Positions 31,881-41,241 of a stretch of 64,000 nt of DNA are shown one piece after another; the stretch's first letter is position 1; each line of letters opens with the position of its first letter. The position numbers were made by a program, and so were the translations under genes. A model generated the notes under the pieces. It was not told the DNA's origin. It worked only from the letters and a program-made list of their open reading frames with translations, and searched no databases. Source of the DNA: Proteus appendicitidis (GTDB lineage Bacteria; Pseudomonadota; Gammaproteobacteria; Enterobacterales; Enterobacteriaceae); the NCBI RefSeq assembly GCF_030271835.1, contig NZ_CP127389.1, positions 62,001-126,000 on the forward strand, written 5' to 3'.

Positions 31881-32584
31881 TATTTATTTGTCGTTAATTC
31901 ATTAAAGAATTTATCAAAGCCTTTCTTACCGCTATCGTCATAACGTAATTCATTAAACTGTTTTGTAAATGAACAATTCTCATCAATTAAATCATTCAAT
32001 GAATTGATTGGAATATATTTCTGAGTAATTTTTAATGCTTGATCTTTAGTGAGTGTAGTTGTGTATTCAGGGCTATCTTTAAGTTTTTGGTGATTATCAT
32101 TATTAATGAGGTAAGACACTACTGTCACATCATTATTATTTGTATTGATAAATGTGCGTAATACTCCATACATAAGGGCGCGCTTTGCTAAATTATCTTT
32201 TACATCAGTTGGATCATTATCGTAAGCGGTTGCTGATAATCGAATTTTCAGAGGTGATTCACTGATAATTTCAAATGCATTAGTATCAGAAGGATAGTCT
32301 CCAAAATCTTCCATCATGCTTGTGACGGTGGGGTAGATTGCATTTTTATTACTGCATACAAAAGAATCGGTTATTGTTTCTTGTGTTTCGTTGACTTGGT
32401 TGTTAGGGGTATCGGGAGCGAAATTAAGAACCCCAATGATTGATAAGACGAAGGTAACAAGAAAAGCAATAAATGATTGCCTGCGGTTTTTTAACTTGAT
32501 GATGCTAGGTTTTATCATTCCTAGAGTTATGCAGACAATAGATATTACGAATAATGTTATAGATAAAATAAATAGAAATTCCAT
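31880..32584 (-). CDS. Membrane-anchored protein of unknown function (moron)
   Basis: 234 residues with two N-terminal transmembrane segments (about 3-24 and 38-56: LFILSITLFVISIVCI and FIAFLVTFVLSIIGVL), then a hydrophilic C-terminal domain of ~175 residues facing outward or inward. The domain has two cysteines (SFVCSNKN, DENCSF). It is leftward, AT-rich, and lies between ogr and attR, a common place for genes expressed in the lysogen. Not recognised; a lysogenic-conversion or exclusion role is a guess from place and topology. Confidence 0.7.
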   Translation of the reverse strand: MEFLFILSITLFVISIVCITLGMIKPSIIKLKNRRQSFIAFLVTFVLSIIGVLNFAPDTPNNQVNETQETITDSFVCSNKNAIYPTVTSMMEDFGDYPSDTNAFEIISESPLKIRLSATAYDNDPTDVKDNLAKRALMYGVLRTFINTNNNDVTVVSYLINNDNHQKLKDSPEYTTTLTKDQALKITQKYIPINSLNDLIDENCSFTKQFNELRYDDSGKKGFDKFFNELTTNK

Positions 32585-32692
32585 GTTTTTTCCTTTCTAA
32601 CGATAAACAGAAGAATCTTAAGAATTTCTAATGATGAGACACGAAATGTGGTAAGTAAAGCCCCTAAAGTAAGGGGCTAGTTTTGTATCAAT

Positions 32693-32769
32693 GTGGTCGT
32701 TTTTTCGTGGATGTGGACAGTTGGTGGACGGTGTACTATTAGAATTCAATAAAAACAAAGAGTTAAATT
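32693..32769 (+). promoter_or_regulatory. Integrase arm sites and repeat, right arm
   Basis: GTGGAC occurs at 32713 and 32724 (11 bp apart) and GTGGTC at 32693, 20 bp before the first, giving the same 20/11 spacing as the left arm. The 18-bp repeat AAAACAAAGAGTTAAATT follows at 32752-32769, ten bases before the att core. Together with the left arm this forms attP when the phage excises. Confidence 0.6.
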
Positions 32770-32778
32770 CTATTTTCG

Positions 32779-32827
32779 GACACCATCCCTGTCTTTTGCA
32801 GCCCCTCTGGAGAGGGGCTTTTTTTTG
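32779..32827 (+). repeat. attR core (49-bp direct repeat, CpxQ 3' part)
   Basis: Exact copy of 1478-1526. It carries the CpxQ seed and terminator but not the upstream TTGCCATA processing region, so by itself it is a 5'-truncated CpxQ. Its terminator can still stop transcription leaving the prophage. Confidence 0.95.
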
Positions 32828-32854
32828 TTCGTTATATTTTTAGTTATATCAGCT

Positions 32855-33640
32855 CTATTTTAGGTAAAAGTATACTTTTCTTTCTATTGTATTTTTTAGT
32901 GTGAAATCTAAAATTTGTTGTTTTAGTCTAGATAGTTCTCGTATAGTTTTATTATTACTTCCTGTTTTGTTATGTATAACGCGATGAATTCTACTATCTT
33001 CTAAAATACTAGGAAAATTATTGTCATTTTTATTTAAAACAAAATCTTGTATACATAAGCAAGGCATAGTTTGCCCAACAATATATTCATTGTTTATTAA
33101 TAAATCATTGAATATTTCATGATCTATTGGATTATTAATGGGATTTTGAGATATTTTATCAAATAAAAAATGAGCACCTTTATTTGTGATAATATATCCT
33201 GCAGTACCTAAATGCCGACTTTTTAATCTAACAATTTGAATATCACTGACTTTTTTTATCGGTCTAATGGATGTTTTTATTTTATCATTAGATTTTTCAA
33301 TTTTTATAATATCAATATTTTCATCTACCCATGAATAATTTCTTAGTAATTCTTCAGAATTTTTCCCTAGGTAAATATCATCTTCAAAAATTCCAGCTAC
33401 ATCAATATTTTCATCAATAATTTTTTTCCATAAAAATATGTGGCTTAAAAAACAACCTTTTTCTCCGGCAGTCAAATTAGGATTATTAAAGCTTATATTT
33501 AAACGTTCTGAAATATCTAAATTACTCTTATTTATAGCATCAAAAAATAAGAATGGAATATTTTTTGAATTGAATTGATTAGATATATGTGTACGTCTAT
33601 CTTCATTATTATCTTTTAAGCTAATTATGAAATTATTCAT
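32855..33640 (-). CDS. Glycosyltransferase family 25 (LPS-type)
   Basis: 261 residues. GT25 features: FIISLKDNNEDRRTHI at the start, AGEKGCFLSHIFLWKKI, the metal-binding EDD (E86-D88, IFEDDIYLG), and GTAGYIITNKGAHFLFD. These enzymes add sugars (often galactose) to lipooligosaccharide or O-antigen on the cytoplasmic face. Very AT-rich. It forms a leftward pair with the GT4 gene 66 bp upstream and is the first chromosomal gene after attR. Confidence 0.87.
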   Translation of the reverse strand: MNNFIISLKDNNEDRRTHISNQFNSKNIPFLFFDAINKSNLDISERLNISFNNPNLTAGEKGCFLSHIFLWKKIIDENIDVAGIFEDDIYLGKNSEELLRNYSWVDENIDIIKIEKSNDKIKTSIRPIKKVSDIQIVRLKSRHLGTAGYIITNKGAHFLFDKISQNPINNPIDHEIFNDLLINNEYIVGQTMPCLCIQDFVLNKNDNNFPSILEDSRIHRVIHNKTGSNNKTIRELSRLKQQILDFTLKNTIERKVYFYLK

Positions 33641-33706
33641 GTAATATTCTTTATATAAGTAATATTTTAAGGGAAATATAAGAGTGTTATTTCCCTTAGT
33701 AGGTTT

Positions 33707-34861
33707 TTATTTTGTCAGCTCATCTTTGATGATTGCATGTGTATTTTTTATAAAATCATCCACGTTGTGAATTTTTTTAATATAATCAATGGCTTCTATT
33801 GATAACATTTTTCTCTTTTCGTCATTCTCAATGAGTTCTCTAACTGCATTTACGAATAAGTCTACTTTATCAAAACCATTACCAAGAACCTCTCCAACAT
33901 GGATACCGAATTTAGATGTTAAGTCATCGGGATTTCTGTTACTAACAAGCAATGTTCCAAAAGATAAGGCTTCAAGAAATGAAACTGGAAGTGCTTCATG
34001 GATAGAACTATTAACTAGCACTTTTGCATCACGTAGATATTTGTTCTTTTCTTCACCTTCAACATGCCCTACAAAATGAAGATTAGGAATTTTTTCATAT
34101 TCAGACATGATGTCATGGTTTTTATCATCTGCTCTGAATATTTTACCTAAAACGTAAAAATTGTACTCAGGCATTTTTTTTGCAATCTCACAAAAAATCC
34201 AGCCACGCTTAACAGATGCAATACGACCTAAAAAAACAATATTGTTTTGTTTGGGATAAGTTAAAACATCAAAATTGTAATCAATATCAATTGGGTTTGG
34301 CGCAAAATCAATAGGAACATTTTTATCTAGATTATATAAATCAATAGCTTTCTGATTAAGGCATTGAGCTTGAGTAATGAATCGTACTCTTCCTTCTTTG
34401 TACCAAGAATGAACAAGGTCATAGATTTTTTGGTTGTAGTAAGATGTTTCAGGAATTAATTTTACTGTGAAAATTTCATCCCATTCATACATAGGTCTAG
34501 GGTCTTGTATCCAAAGAATAAGGCGTTTAGATGGATCTAGTTCATTTTTTAATACATTATCGTGTGTAAGCTCAACACTAAAGTAAACATCATAGTCTTT
34601 CTTTTTTAAAAATTGTTGAGTAAACCATTTTCTACGAGGAAGTTTATAAAGAGCTACATCATCGACAATTGTTTTTTCAGCAAAGAAATGACTTTTTCCC
34701 TTACCTAATAAAACATCGAATTCGAATTCTTCATTTTTTAAATACTTAGCAATATAATATCTTGCTAAGTAACCATATCCACCAAAGCGAGTATTTGCGG
34801 CTCCAAAAAACTCATCAACGATAAGACCAACTTTAATTTTTCGTTTACTTTCTTTATTCAT
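33707..34861 (-). CDS. Glycosyltransferase family 4 (GT-B)
   Basis: 384 residues. N-terminal Rossmann half starts KVGLIVDEFFGAANTRFGGYGYLARYY; the C-terminal donor half has NNIVFLGRIASVKRGW and the GT4 signature SSIHEALPVSFLEALSFGTLLVS (E-x7-E). Retaining transferase using a nucleotide sugar; soluble or peripheral. With the GT25 gene it probably modifies LPS core or another surface glycan. Acceptor not predictable. Confidence 0.87.
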   Translation of the reverse strand: MNKESKRKIKVGLIVDEFFGAANTRFGGYGYLARYYIAKYLKNEEFEFDVLLGKGKSHFFAEKTIVDDVALYKLPRRKWFTQQFLKKKDYDVYFSVELTHDNVLKNELDPSKRLILWIQDPRPMYEWDEIFTVKLIPETSYYNQKIYDLVHSWYKEGRVRFITQAQCLNQKAIDLYNLDKNVPIDFAPNPIDIDYNFDVLTYPKQNNIVFLGRIASVKRGWIFCEIAKKMPEYNFYVLGKIFRADDKNHDIMSEYEKIPNLHFVGHVEGEEKNKYLRDAKVLVNSSIHEALPVSFLEALSFGTLLVSNRNPDDLTSKFGIHVGEVLGNGFDKVDLFVNAVRELIENDEKRKMLSIEAIDYIKKIHNVDDFIKNTHAIIKDELTK

Positions 34862-35712
34862 GATATGTAGAGCTCATAATAGAGTGTGAAATAATTTTTT
34901 AATATAACAATATAATTTTGTTTATTTTATGTAAGGAGTTTTATTCCTCTAATGGATGTGAGTAATTTGTAGTAGGGAGATTAAGCTGAAATAACTCAGG
35001 AACCATAAATTATATTCTTATATTTTAAGGTGTGGAGATACACTACACTAGTCTACATGATTTTCATGCTGACCTACAACAATGCCTCTGATGATTCAGG
35101 TAAAATCTGTCCGCCGTCGATGATATTATCCCACCTGACTTGTACTGTAGAGGTTCCTGCCTGGATAACCCGTTAAATCAAATATAAACCTCTTATTAAG
35201 TGTGAGTTTCACTTCAGCCTAGATTGAAAAGCGGTAAATCAACCAGAGAACTTTGTTGTTAGCCACAAATGTACCCTAGATCATTTGTTTCTTTGCAAGA
35301 ATGACATCACAAAATAGAGAGATAAACGGTAGATAGAATATCACACCAGAGAAAACTGAATATTTATCAAAAGATGCCGATGCTATTTTTAGCATAAATA
35401 GCGTTTTTTTGAGGTGAATGCAAAAAGGCAGTAAAGTGTCTGTATAAAAAGTGTTAACTTATTGGCGAAATGTATTTGAGATAGACTAGTATAATATTTA
35501 TACAAGCTATCTGATTAGTTTAATGCGCATCAAGTTTATGAAAAAAAATGTACGATAATGATGAACTGGCAAAAAATATGCGTACAATGGTATTGTTGAA
35601 TCAATTCAGCATTTGCGATATCGGAAAATTATACCAGATAAGCCGGTATTGAGATAAAAAGTTATTCCAACAATTTTGCAATAATTACATCGAATAAGAA
35701 TCAGAGGTAATC
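34862..35712. other. Long non-coding gap before pfkA
   Basis: 851 bp with no intact gene. The last ~70 bases must hold the pfkA promoter and RBS (AGAGG). In the middle, on the minus strand (35172 down to 35074), a 32-codon open stretch reads VIQAGTSTVQVRWDN ... PESSEALL between stops; it looks like a fragment of a real protein but I cannot name it. The remainder shows no feature I can support. Confidence 0.5.
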
Positions 35713-36690
35713 ATGGTCAATGGGATCAAAAGAATTGGGGTTTTAACAAGTGGTGGTGACGCACCAGGTATGAATGCTGCGATCCGTGGTGTTGTTCGTG
35801 CCGCGCTAAGTGAAGGTTTAGAGGTTTATGGGATTATGGATGGCTATATGGGGCTATACGAAAATCGCATGAAAAAACTCGACCGTTTTAGCGTGTCAGA
35901 CATGATCAATCGTGGTGGTACATTCCTTGGTTCTGCTCGTTTCCCTGAATTCCGTGAAGACAATGTGCGTGCTGTTGCCATCGAAAACATGAAACAAAAT
36001 GAGCTTGATGCTTTAGTTGTTATTGGTGGTGATGGTTCTTATCTAGGTGCAAAAAAATTAACGGAAGCAGGTTTTCCATGTATCGGTTTGCCGGGTACCA
36101 TCGATAATGACGTTGCGGGTACTGACTACACCATCGGTTATTTCACTGCATTAGAAACCGCTGTTGAAGCCATTGACCGCTTACGTGATACCTCAACATC
36201 TCATAAACGTATCTCTATCGTAGAAGTCATGGGACGTTACTGTGGTGACTTAACACTGTCTGCGGCAATCGCTGGGGGCTGTGAATTTGTTGTTCTGCCT
36301 GAATCTGAATTACCTTTTAATCGTGATGAATTACTGGCAGAAATCAAAGCAGGTATTGAACGTGGTAAACGTCACGCCATCGTTGCAATCACTGAACACG
36401 TTTGTGATGTGCATGAATTAGCGCGTTTTATTGAAGCTGAAACTAAACATGAAACGCGTGCAACGGTATTAGGTCATATCCAACGTGGTGGTTCTCCAGT
36501 TGCTTACGACCGTATTCTGGCTTCTCGCATGGGTGCTTACTCTGTACAACTGCTATTAGAAGGCTACGGCGGTCGTTGTGTTGGTATTCAAAACGAAAAA
36601 TTGGTTCACCATGATATTATTGATGCGGTTATGAATATGAAACGTGTCTTTAAAGCTGACTGGTATGAAACAGCGAAAAAACTGTATTAA
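35713..36690 (+). CDS. pfkA: 6-phosphofructokinase I
   Basis: Phosphorylates fructose 6-phosphate with ATP in glycolysis; cytoplasmic homotetramer. 325 residues (E. coli 320, here extended at the C-terminus). ATP site [18 protein letters not shown] near the start, GGDGS, catalytic PGTIDND, MGRYCG, and HIQRGGSP. The place before sbp is as in E. coli; fieF, which precedes it there, is missing. Confidence 0.97.
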   Translation: MVNGIKRIGVLTSGGDAPGMNAAIRGVVRAALSEGLEVYGIMDGYMGLYENRMKKLDRFSVSDMINRGGTFLGSARFPEFREDNVRAVAIENMKQNELDALVVIGGDGSYLGAKKLTEAGFPCIGLPGTIDNDVAGTDYTIGYFTALETAVEAIDRLRDTSTSHKRISIVEVMGRYCGDLTLSAAIAGGCEFVVLPESELPFNRDELLAEIKAGIERGKRHAIVAITEHVCDVHELARFIEAETKHETRATVLGHIQRGGSPVAYDRILASRMGAYSVQLLLEGYGGRCVGIQNEKLVHHDIIDAVMNMKRVFKADWYETAKKLY

Positions 36691-36741
36691 TTAATCTTCC
36701 GTAATACCAGAGCCTTTCTGAGTTTTATCCTTATTCGTGAA

Positions 36742-36774
36742 CTGCTCTGATACATTTTCCTTGTATCAGGGCAG
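36742..36774 (+). terminator. Strong hairpin after pfkA
   Basis: 13-bp stem CTGCTCTGATACA/TGTATCAGGGCAG (one G-U pair), 7-nt loop, 51 bases after the pfkA stop. No T-run follows, so it is either a weak terminator or a 3'-end protector. Confidence 0.5.
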
Positions 36775-36949
36775 CTTCTCGAGTGAAAACATTTCATTTA
36801 GCGATCTCTATCCTCCTTGGTTTCTTCTTATCTCCTTTATATTGATAGCTATATTCCTGTTGTGTATATCCATCGGCTTTTTGTTATTTCATCGTTATAA
36901 AACTTTCTGTCAGCCTAGTTAAATACTTAACGATAGGGGATGGATAGCT

Positions 36950-37951
36950 ATGTTTAAACGATGGGGTTTATTATCAACGGCTTTAGCGACATTACTTTTT
37001 TCTCATATTTTATGGGCTAAAGATATTCAATTATTGAATGTCTCTTATGATCCAACGAGAGAGCTTTATCAGCAGTATAACCAAGCATTTAGCCAGTATT
37101 GGGAGCAGAAAACGGGAGATAGAGTCACTATTCGTCAATCACATGGCGGCTCAGGAAAGCAAGCGACATCAGTTATCAATGGCATTGAGGCGGATGTTGT
37201 TACCTTAGCACTGGCTTATGACATAGATGCCATCGCTCAAAGAGGGAGTATTGATAAACAGTGGTTAAAACGACTTCCTGATAACTCAGCCCCTTACACG
37301 TCAACGATCGTTTTTCTGGTGAGAAAAGGAAACCCTAAGCAAATAACAGATTGGGATTCATTAATTAAACCAGGAGTTTCCATTATTACACCAAACCCTA
37401 AAACGTCTGGTGGTGCAAGATGGAACTATCTTGCGGCATGGGGCTACGGATTAAAAGCGAATCATCAAGACAGTGAAAAAGCTAAGGCATTCGTTAAAGC
37501 ACTTTATCAGCAAGTTGAGGTGTTAGATTCAGGTGCAAGAGGAGCCACAAACACTTTTGTTGAACGAGGTATTGGTGATGTATTGATTGCATGGGAAAAC
37601 GAAGCTTTATTAGCGATTAATGAATTAGGGGCAGATAAATTTGAGATAGTCACACCATCAATATCTATTCTTGCAGAGCCGACGGTGTCAGTAGTTGATA
37701 AAGTGGTTGATAAGCGAGGCACGCGAGAAATCGCTACCGCTTACTTAGACTATCTTTATTCACCAGAAGGACAAGAAATCGCGGCGAAAAACTATTATCG
37801 CCCTAGAGATAAAGCGATAGCAGAAAAATACCAAAGCAGTTTTCCAAAACTAGAGTTATTTACGCTTAATGACGTTTTTGGTGATTGGCAATCTGCACAG
37901 AAAATACATTTTGCGACAGGTGGTGTGTTTGATGAAATAAGTCGTCGCTGA
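36950..37951 (+). CDS. sbp: Periplasmic sulfate-binding protein
   Basis: Substrate-binding protein of the CysTWA sulfate ABC importer. 333 residues with signal peptide ([17 protein letters not shown], cleaved near WA-KD). Family blocks: [63 protein letters not shown] and [21 protein letters not shown]. Likely under CysB/CRP-type control by analogy; I did not identify the sites. Confidence 0.96.
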   Translation: MFKRWGLLSTALATLLFSHILWAKDIQLLNVSYDPTRELYQQYNQAFSQYWEQKTGDRVTIRQSHGGSGKQATSVINGIEADVVTLALAYDIDAIAQRGSIDKQWLKRLPDNSAPYTSTIVFLVRKGNPKQITDWDSLIKPGVSIITPNPKTSGGARWNYLAAWGYGLKANHQDSEKAKAFVKALYQQVEVLDSGARGATNTFVERGIGDVLIAWENEALLAINELGADKFEIVTPSISILAEPTVSVVDKVVDKRGTREIATAYLDYLYSPEGQEIAAKNYYRPRDKAIAEKYQSSFPKLELFTLNDVFGDWQSAQKIHFATGGVFDEISRR

Positions 37952-37970
37952 TCAAACGACTAGAAACAAA

Positions 37971-38008
37971 AAAATCACCTTCTGCTTTATATTCAGTAAG
38001 GTGATTTT
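37971..38008. terminator. Bidirectional terminator sbp/tpiA
   Basis: 11-bp stem AAAATCACCTT/AAGGTGATTTT with T-rich tails on both strands, between convergent sbp and tpiA. Confidence 0.88.
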
Positions 38009-38052
38009 CTCTATTTTTTATCGATTAACGGCTTAAGCCAGAAAGATAAAAA

Positions 38053-38823
38053 TTATTTTTTCGCTTTAGCTTGTGCTGCTGCTTTAACGATAACGGCAAA
38101 TGCGTCCGCTTTCAGTGAAGCGCCACCTACTAATGCACCATCGATGTCTGGTTGACCAAACAGTTCTGCTGCATTTTTATCGTTAACAGAGCCACCGTAT
38201 TGAATGATAACTTGTTCAGCGATAGCGGCATCTTTCTTCGCAATATGATCACGAATAAATTTATGAACAGCTTGAGCTTGTGCTGGAGTTGCAGATTTAC
38301 CTGTACCGATAGCCCAGATTGGCTCATAAGCGATAACTGCATCTTTAAATGCTGCTGCGCCGTGTGCATTTAACACCGCATCGATTTGGCGAGCGCATAC
38401 TTCTTGAGTTTTGCCAGCTTCGTTTTCAGCTTCAGTTTCACCAATACATAATACTGGTGTTAAACCTAACTCTTTTAACACGCCGAATTTTTGAGCGATA
38501 AACTCGTCAGATTCTTTATGATAAGTACGACGTTCAGAGTGACCAATGATAACGTATTTAACATCAACGTTTTTCAGCATTTCTGCTGAAGTTTCACCAG
38601 TGAAAGCACCTGATAAGTTAACACCTGTATCTTGAGCACCTAATGCAATACGGCTTCCACCAATTTCATGGCGTGCTTGGCATAGGTAAACTGCTGGTGG
38701 TGCGATAGCAACATCACAACCCGCAACACCGCTAACTTCTTTACGTAATGCAGCAATTAATTCATGAACCATATGAATGCTGCCGTTGAGTTTCCAGTTA
38801 CCCATGACTAATGGATGGCGCAT
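38053..38823 (-). CDS. tpiA: Triose-phosphate isomerase
   Basis: Interconverts dihydroxyacetone phosphate and glyceraldehyde 3-phosphate. 256 residues from ATG 38821-38823 with GGAGG upstream; a longer frame (16 codons) lacks an RBS. Active-site features: NWKLNG (Lys), IIGHSERR (His), [14 protein letters not shown] (Glu), and the phosphate-binding YGGSV. A short Ala/Lys-rich tail (AAAQAKAKK) is present. Confidence 0.97.
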   Translation of the reverse strand: MRHPLVMGNWKLNGSIHMVHELIAALRKEVSGVAGCDVAIAPPAVYLCQARHEIGGSRIALGAQDTGVNLSGAFTGETSAEMLKNVDVKYVIIGHSERRTYHKESDEFIAQKFGVLKELGLTPVLCIGETEAENEAGKTQEVCARQIDAVLNAHGAAAFKDAVIAYEPIWAIGTGKSATPAQAQAVHKFIRDHIAKKDAAIAEQVIIQYGGSVNDKNAAELFGQPDIDGALVGGASLKADAFAVIVKAAAQAKAKK

Positions 38824-38929
38824 AACTTTTCCTCCAACCGAGTGGTTTAAATTTAGTTTGCTAATAAACACGAATTCTGTTGATGCACAACAGTATAGAG
38901 AACAATGAATAGAATAGCTTTGTTTTTTA

Positions 38930-39565
38930 TCACGGAATTGCTGAAACGATCTTGCTGTTTAAAGAAAGCTTAATCGGTTCAATGGCGAAGGTAGTTAATT
39001 GATTATCTTCATGGGCAATAATATAGCGAATGGCCCCTACATCATGGCTAATATAATCAGAAGTTTGATTTTTAAAGGCGAATAAATTGAGCGCCTCTTG
39101 AATTTGCTCTTGAGTTATTGATGAGTCAAATTGAGCAATCAAAGTGATGATGTATTGTGTTGTTAGCTCGCGATTTATCTTTTCTAATTCAGGTGAATCA
39201 GGGGAGTGGATCAGCGTGAGTTGTAAACTTTTTATTTTTTCGCTGCCGCGCTCTAATATTGCAGATGAATAGATATAAGGCGTAATACGCGTTGCAGCTC
39301 TGACAAGAGGGATCGCAATATCGTGATTAGTGATGATTTTATATTCATTAAGCGATAGCAACGGATTTTGTTGATTGAACTTAGCTCTTAGCTCTGGAAT
39401 AGTTATCTCAAAAACAGGTGCATCTTGTTTCAGATAAGCAATATCATCTTTAGCGGGCTGTTTTTGTGCAACTGACATCTCTGTTGCCAAAACAGAAGTT
39501 GGCAAACAAAGAGCAATGCTAATGATTATCAGGTATAACGTAGAAAGTATGTTTGCTTTTATCAT
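38930..39565 (-). CDS. yiiQ: YiiQ-like periplasmic protein (DUF1454)
   Basis: 211 residues with a signal peptide ([21 protein letters not shown]). Contains [20 protein letters not shown] and the segment LPLSLN-type C-terminus [13 protein letters not shown]. It follows tpiA as yiiQ does in E. coli. Function unknown for the family. Confidence 0.85.
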   Translation of the reverse strand: MIKANILSTLYLIIISIALCLPTSVLATEMSVAQKQPAKDDIAYLKQDAPVFEITIPELRAKFNQQNPLLSLNEYKIITNHDIAIPLVRAATRITPYIYSSAILERGSEKIKSLQLTLIHSPDSPELEKINRELTTQYIITLIAQFDSSITQEQIQEALNLFAFKNQTSDYISHDVGAIRYIIAHEDNQLTTFAIEPIKLSLNSKIVSAIP

Positions 39566-39662
39566 CTGTCCTCCGCTTGTCTGTGCTGTTATTGGCTAGT
39601 CTGTATTATTTGATACCAAATGGACAGTGTAATTCACAAATTAAGTAAATTATTGAGAATTT

Positions 39663-40094
39663 ATGACCTTACAACATTGGGCATTTTCATTCAAAGGACG
39701 AATTGGACGTCGTGATTTTTGGGCTGGTTTAGGTGCTTGTTTTGCTCTTTTTTTAGGCCTGTTTATTATCAATGATATGATTTATCCATTACCTGCCATT
39801 GTGACGTGGATATTGATTTTCTCTATTTTTTATCCATTGTGCGCAATTTTTACCAAAAGACTTCATGACAGAAATAAAAGAGGAATATGGCTTTTATTAC
39901 TTTTACTTGCGGTGATGTTAGGATTAGCTGATACCAGTAGCTTAGAGCCATTTTGGCAATGGGCGATAGGGCGTTTTCTGCCTTCGTTTATCGGGATGAT
40001 TATGTTGCTTGATTGCGGTGTATTTGTTGGTAATGACGGTGAAAACTATTTTGGTAAACAGACTGATCAAGTGGACTATCGTCGCTGGCGTTAA
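39663..40094 (+). CDS. yiiR: YiiR-like inner-membrane protein (DUF805)
   Basis: 143 residues, four hydrophobic segments, with the DUF805 start FSFKGRIGRRDFWAGLGA and KRLHDRNKRGIWLLLLLL. Function unknown. Divergent from yiiQ and convergent with fpr, as in E. coli. Confidence 0.88.
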   Translation: MTLQHWAFSFKGRIGRRDFWAGLGACFALFLGLFIINDMIYPLPAIVTWILIFSIFYPLCAIFTKRLHDRNKRGIWLLLLLLAVMLGLADTSSLEPFWQWAIGRFLPSFIGMIMLLDCGVFVGNDGENYFGKQTDQVDYRRWR

Positions 40095-40114
40095 TTGATG
40101 TTACTAAATCAAAC

Positions 40115-40149
40115 AAATAAGGGTGAAATAAATAAGTTCACCCTTATTT
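40115..40149. terminator. Bidirectional terminator yiiR/fpr
   Basis: 13-bp stem AAATAAGGGTGAA/TTCACCCTTATTT between convergent genes, T-run on the plus strand. Confidence 0.87.
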
Positions 40150-40157
40150 TTGCCTTA

Positions 40158-40904
40158 TTACCAATATTGCTCACTGGTGATATGCCCGGGTTTTCGTCGT
40201 AAGTGCTTACGCATTTCTCGTTGCTCTTTTAAGAGTTGTTGAGTGTCTCTGACCATTTGAGGATTACCACACAACATAATATGGCTCTCTTCTGGGCTGA
40301 TGGTTAGACCTACCGTTTTTTCTAAAGCACCACTTTCAATGAGTGCAGGAATGCGCCCTGTTAAGGAGCCAATATGATTTTCACGGCTGACAACGGTTTG
40401 AATGCGTAATTTACCTTGATAACGTTCAACGAGTTTTTCCATTAAAGGTAAATAGCTTAAGTCATTAGCATATCGAACAGCGTGGACAAGAACGATATTT
40501 TCAAATCGAGCGAGATCTTCACCTAATTGTAAAATAGAGAGGAAAGGTCCAATAGCGGTGCCTGTCGAAAGCATCCAAAGTGTATTTGCTGTGGGGACTT
40601 CTTCTAATACAAAAAAGCCACTAGCTTGTTCGGTCACAAGAATTTCATCACCTATTTTTAGCGCACACAATTTAGGGCTTAATTTTCCATCAGGTACAGT
40701 CACCAGATAAAACTCTAAATTGGGATCATTAGGTGCATTCACATAAGAGTAGGCTCGTTGTACTCGTTCACCATCAATATCTAGCGCTAATTTTGCAAAT
40801 TGCCCAGCTGTAAACTTATCAATAGGCGCATTGACGACAAGACTCATTAACGCATCAGTCCAGTGATGAACTTGAGTTACTTTTCCATTCACCCAATTAG
40901 CCAT
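40158..40904 (-). CDS. fpr: Ferredoxin/flavodoxin-NADP+ reductase
   Basis: FAD enzyme moving electrons between NADPH and flavodoxin or ferredoxin. 248 residues, same as E. coli. FAD site RAYSYVNAP, NADP site STGTAIGPFLSIL, MLCGNPQMV, and C-terminal aromatic EQYW. In E. coli it is SoxRS regulated; an inverted repeat TGTCA-N5-TGACA lies at 41013-41027 in the shared upstream region but I cannot assign it. Confidence 0.96.
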   Translation of the reverse strand: MANWVNGKVTQVHHWTDALMSLVVNAPIDKFTAGQFAKLALDIDGERVQRAYSYVNAPNDPNLEFYLVTVPDGKLSPKLCALKIGDEILVTEQASGFFVLEEVPTANTLWMLSTGTAIGPFLSILQLGEDLARFENIVLVHAVRYANDLSYLPLMEKLVERYQGKLRIQTVVSRENHIGSLTGRIPALIESGALEKTVGLTISPEESHIMLCGNPQMVRDTQQLLKEQREMRKHLRRKPGHITSEQYW

Positions 40905-41241
40905 AGAGATTATCTCCTTTTGATAAACATGCTTACGTTGGTTATTTATTCTAAATAGGAAGCGGTTTTTTATTTATCAAGATGGTGTGGTGATGTGATT
41001 AATCTAAGATTTTGTCAATAAATGACACAATATGTACATTTATATTGACAACTATGGTGTATTTCTCTGACATTAATCTTTATACAAAAATTGCTGGCTA
41101 TCTCGCAAATTTCTCCAAATTTGTTAACTTAGTCTCATTCTGAAAAGGCATACATTTTGCGGAGTTTATTTTTGTAAATTCTCTGTAGTGTGCGCCTGTC
41201 CGTTAATTTATTTATCTGAAATTCTTGAGCAAAGAAAAGAA
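40905..41241. other. Divergent promoter region fpr/emrD
   Basis: 337 bp. Holds both promoters by position. The only structured element I see is TGTCA-AATAA-TGACA-like inverted repeat at 41013-41027 and a second TTGACAA-type half about 40 bp further on; a regulator binding here is a guess. Confidence 0.4.

Larger units (their letters stand above)
1478..32827. mobile_element. P2-like prophage integrated in cpxQ
   Basis: Bounded by perfect 49-bp direct repeats at 1478-1526 and 32779-32827; the repeat-to-repeat unit is 31,301 bp, close to P2-family genome sizes. The content is a nearly complete P2 set in prophage order: int, C, cox, A, cos, Q, P, O, N, M, L, X, lysis genes, R, S, V, W, J, I, H, G, FI, FII, E/E', T, U, D, ogr. 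All structural genes look intact, so the element may be inducible or at least mobilisable. Accessory genes lie in two places usual for this family: between A and cos, and between ogr and att. Confidence 0.96.

Noticed and set aside
32659..32678. AGCCCC/GGGGCT hairpin upstream of the moron
   Set aside because: Plausible weak terminator followed by TAGTTTT, but stem is 6 bp with an 8-nt loop and its role is unclear, so not listed as a feature.
36737..36922. 61-codon hydrophobic frame between pfkA and sbp
   Set aside because: GTG start with no RBS, and it runs through the 13-bp hairpin after pfkA; no protein family pattern.
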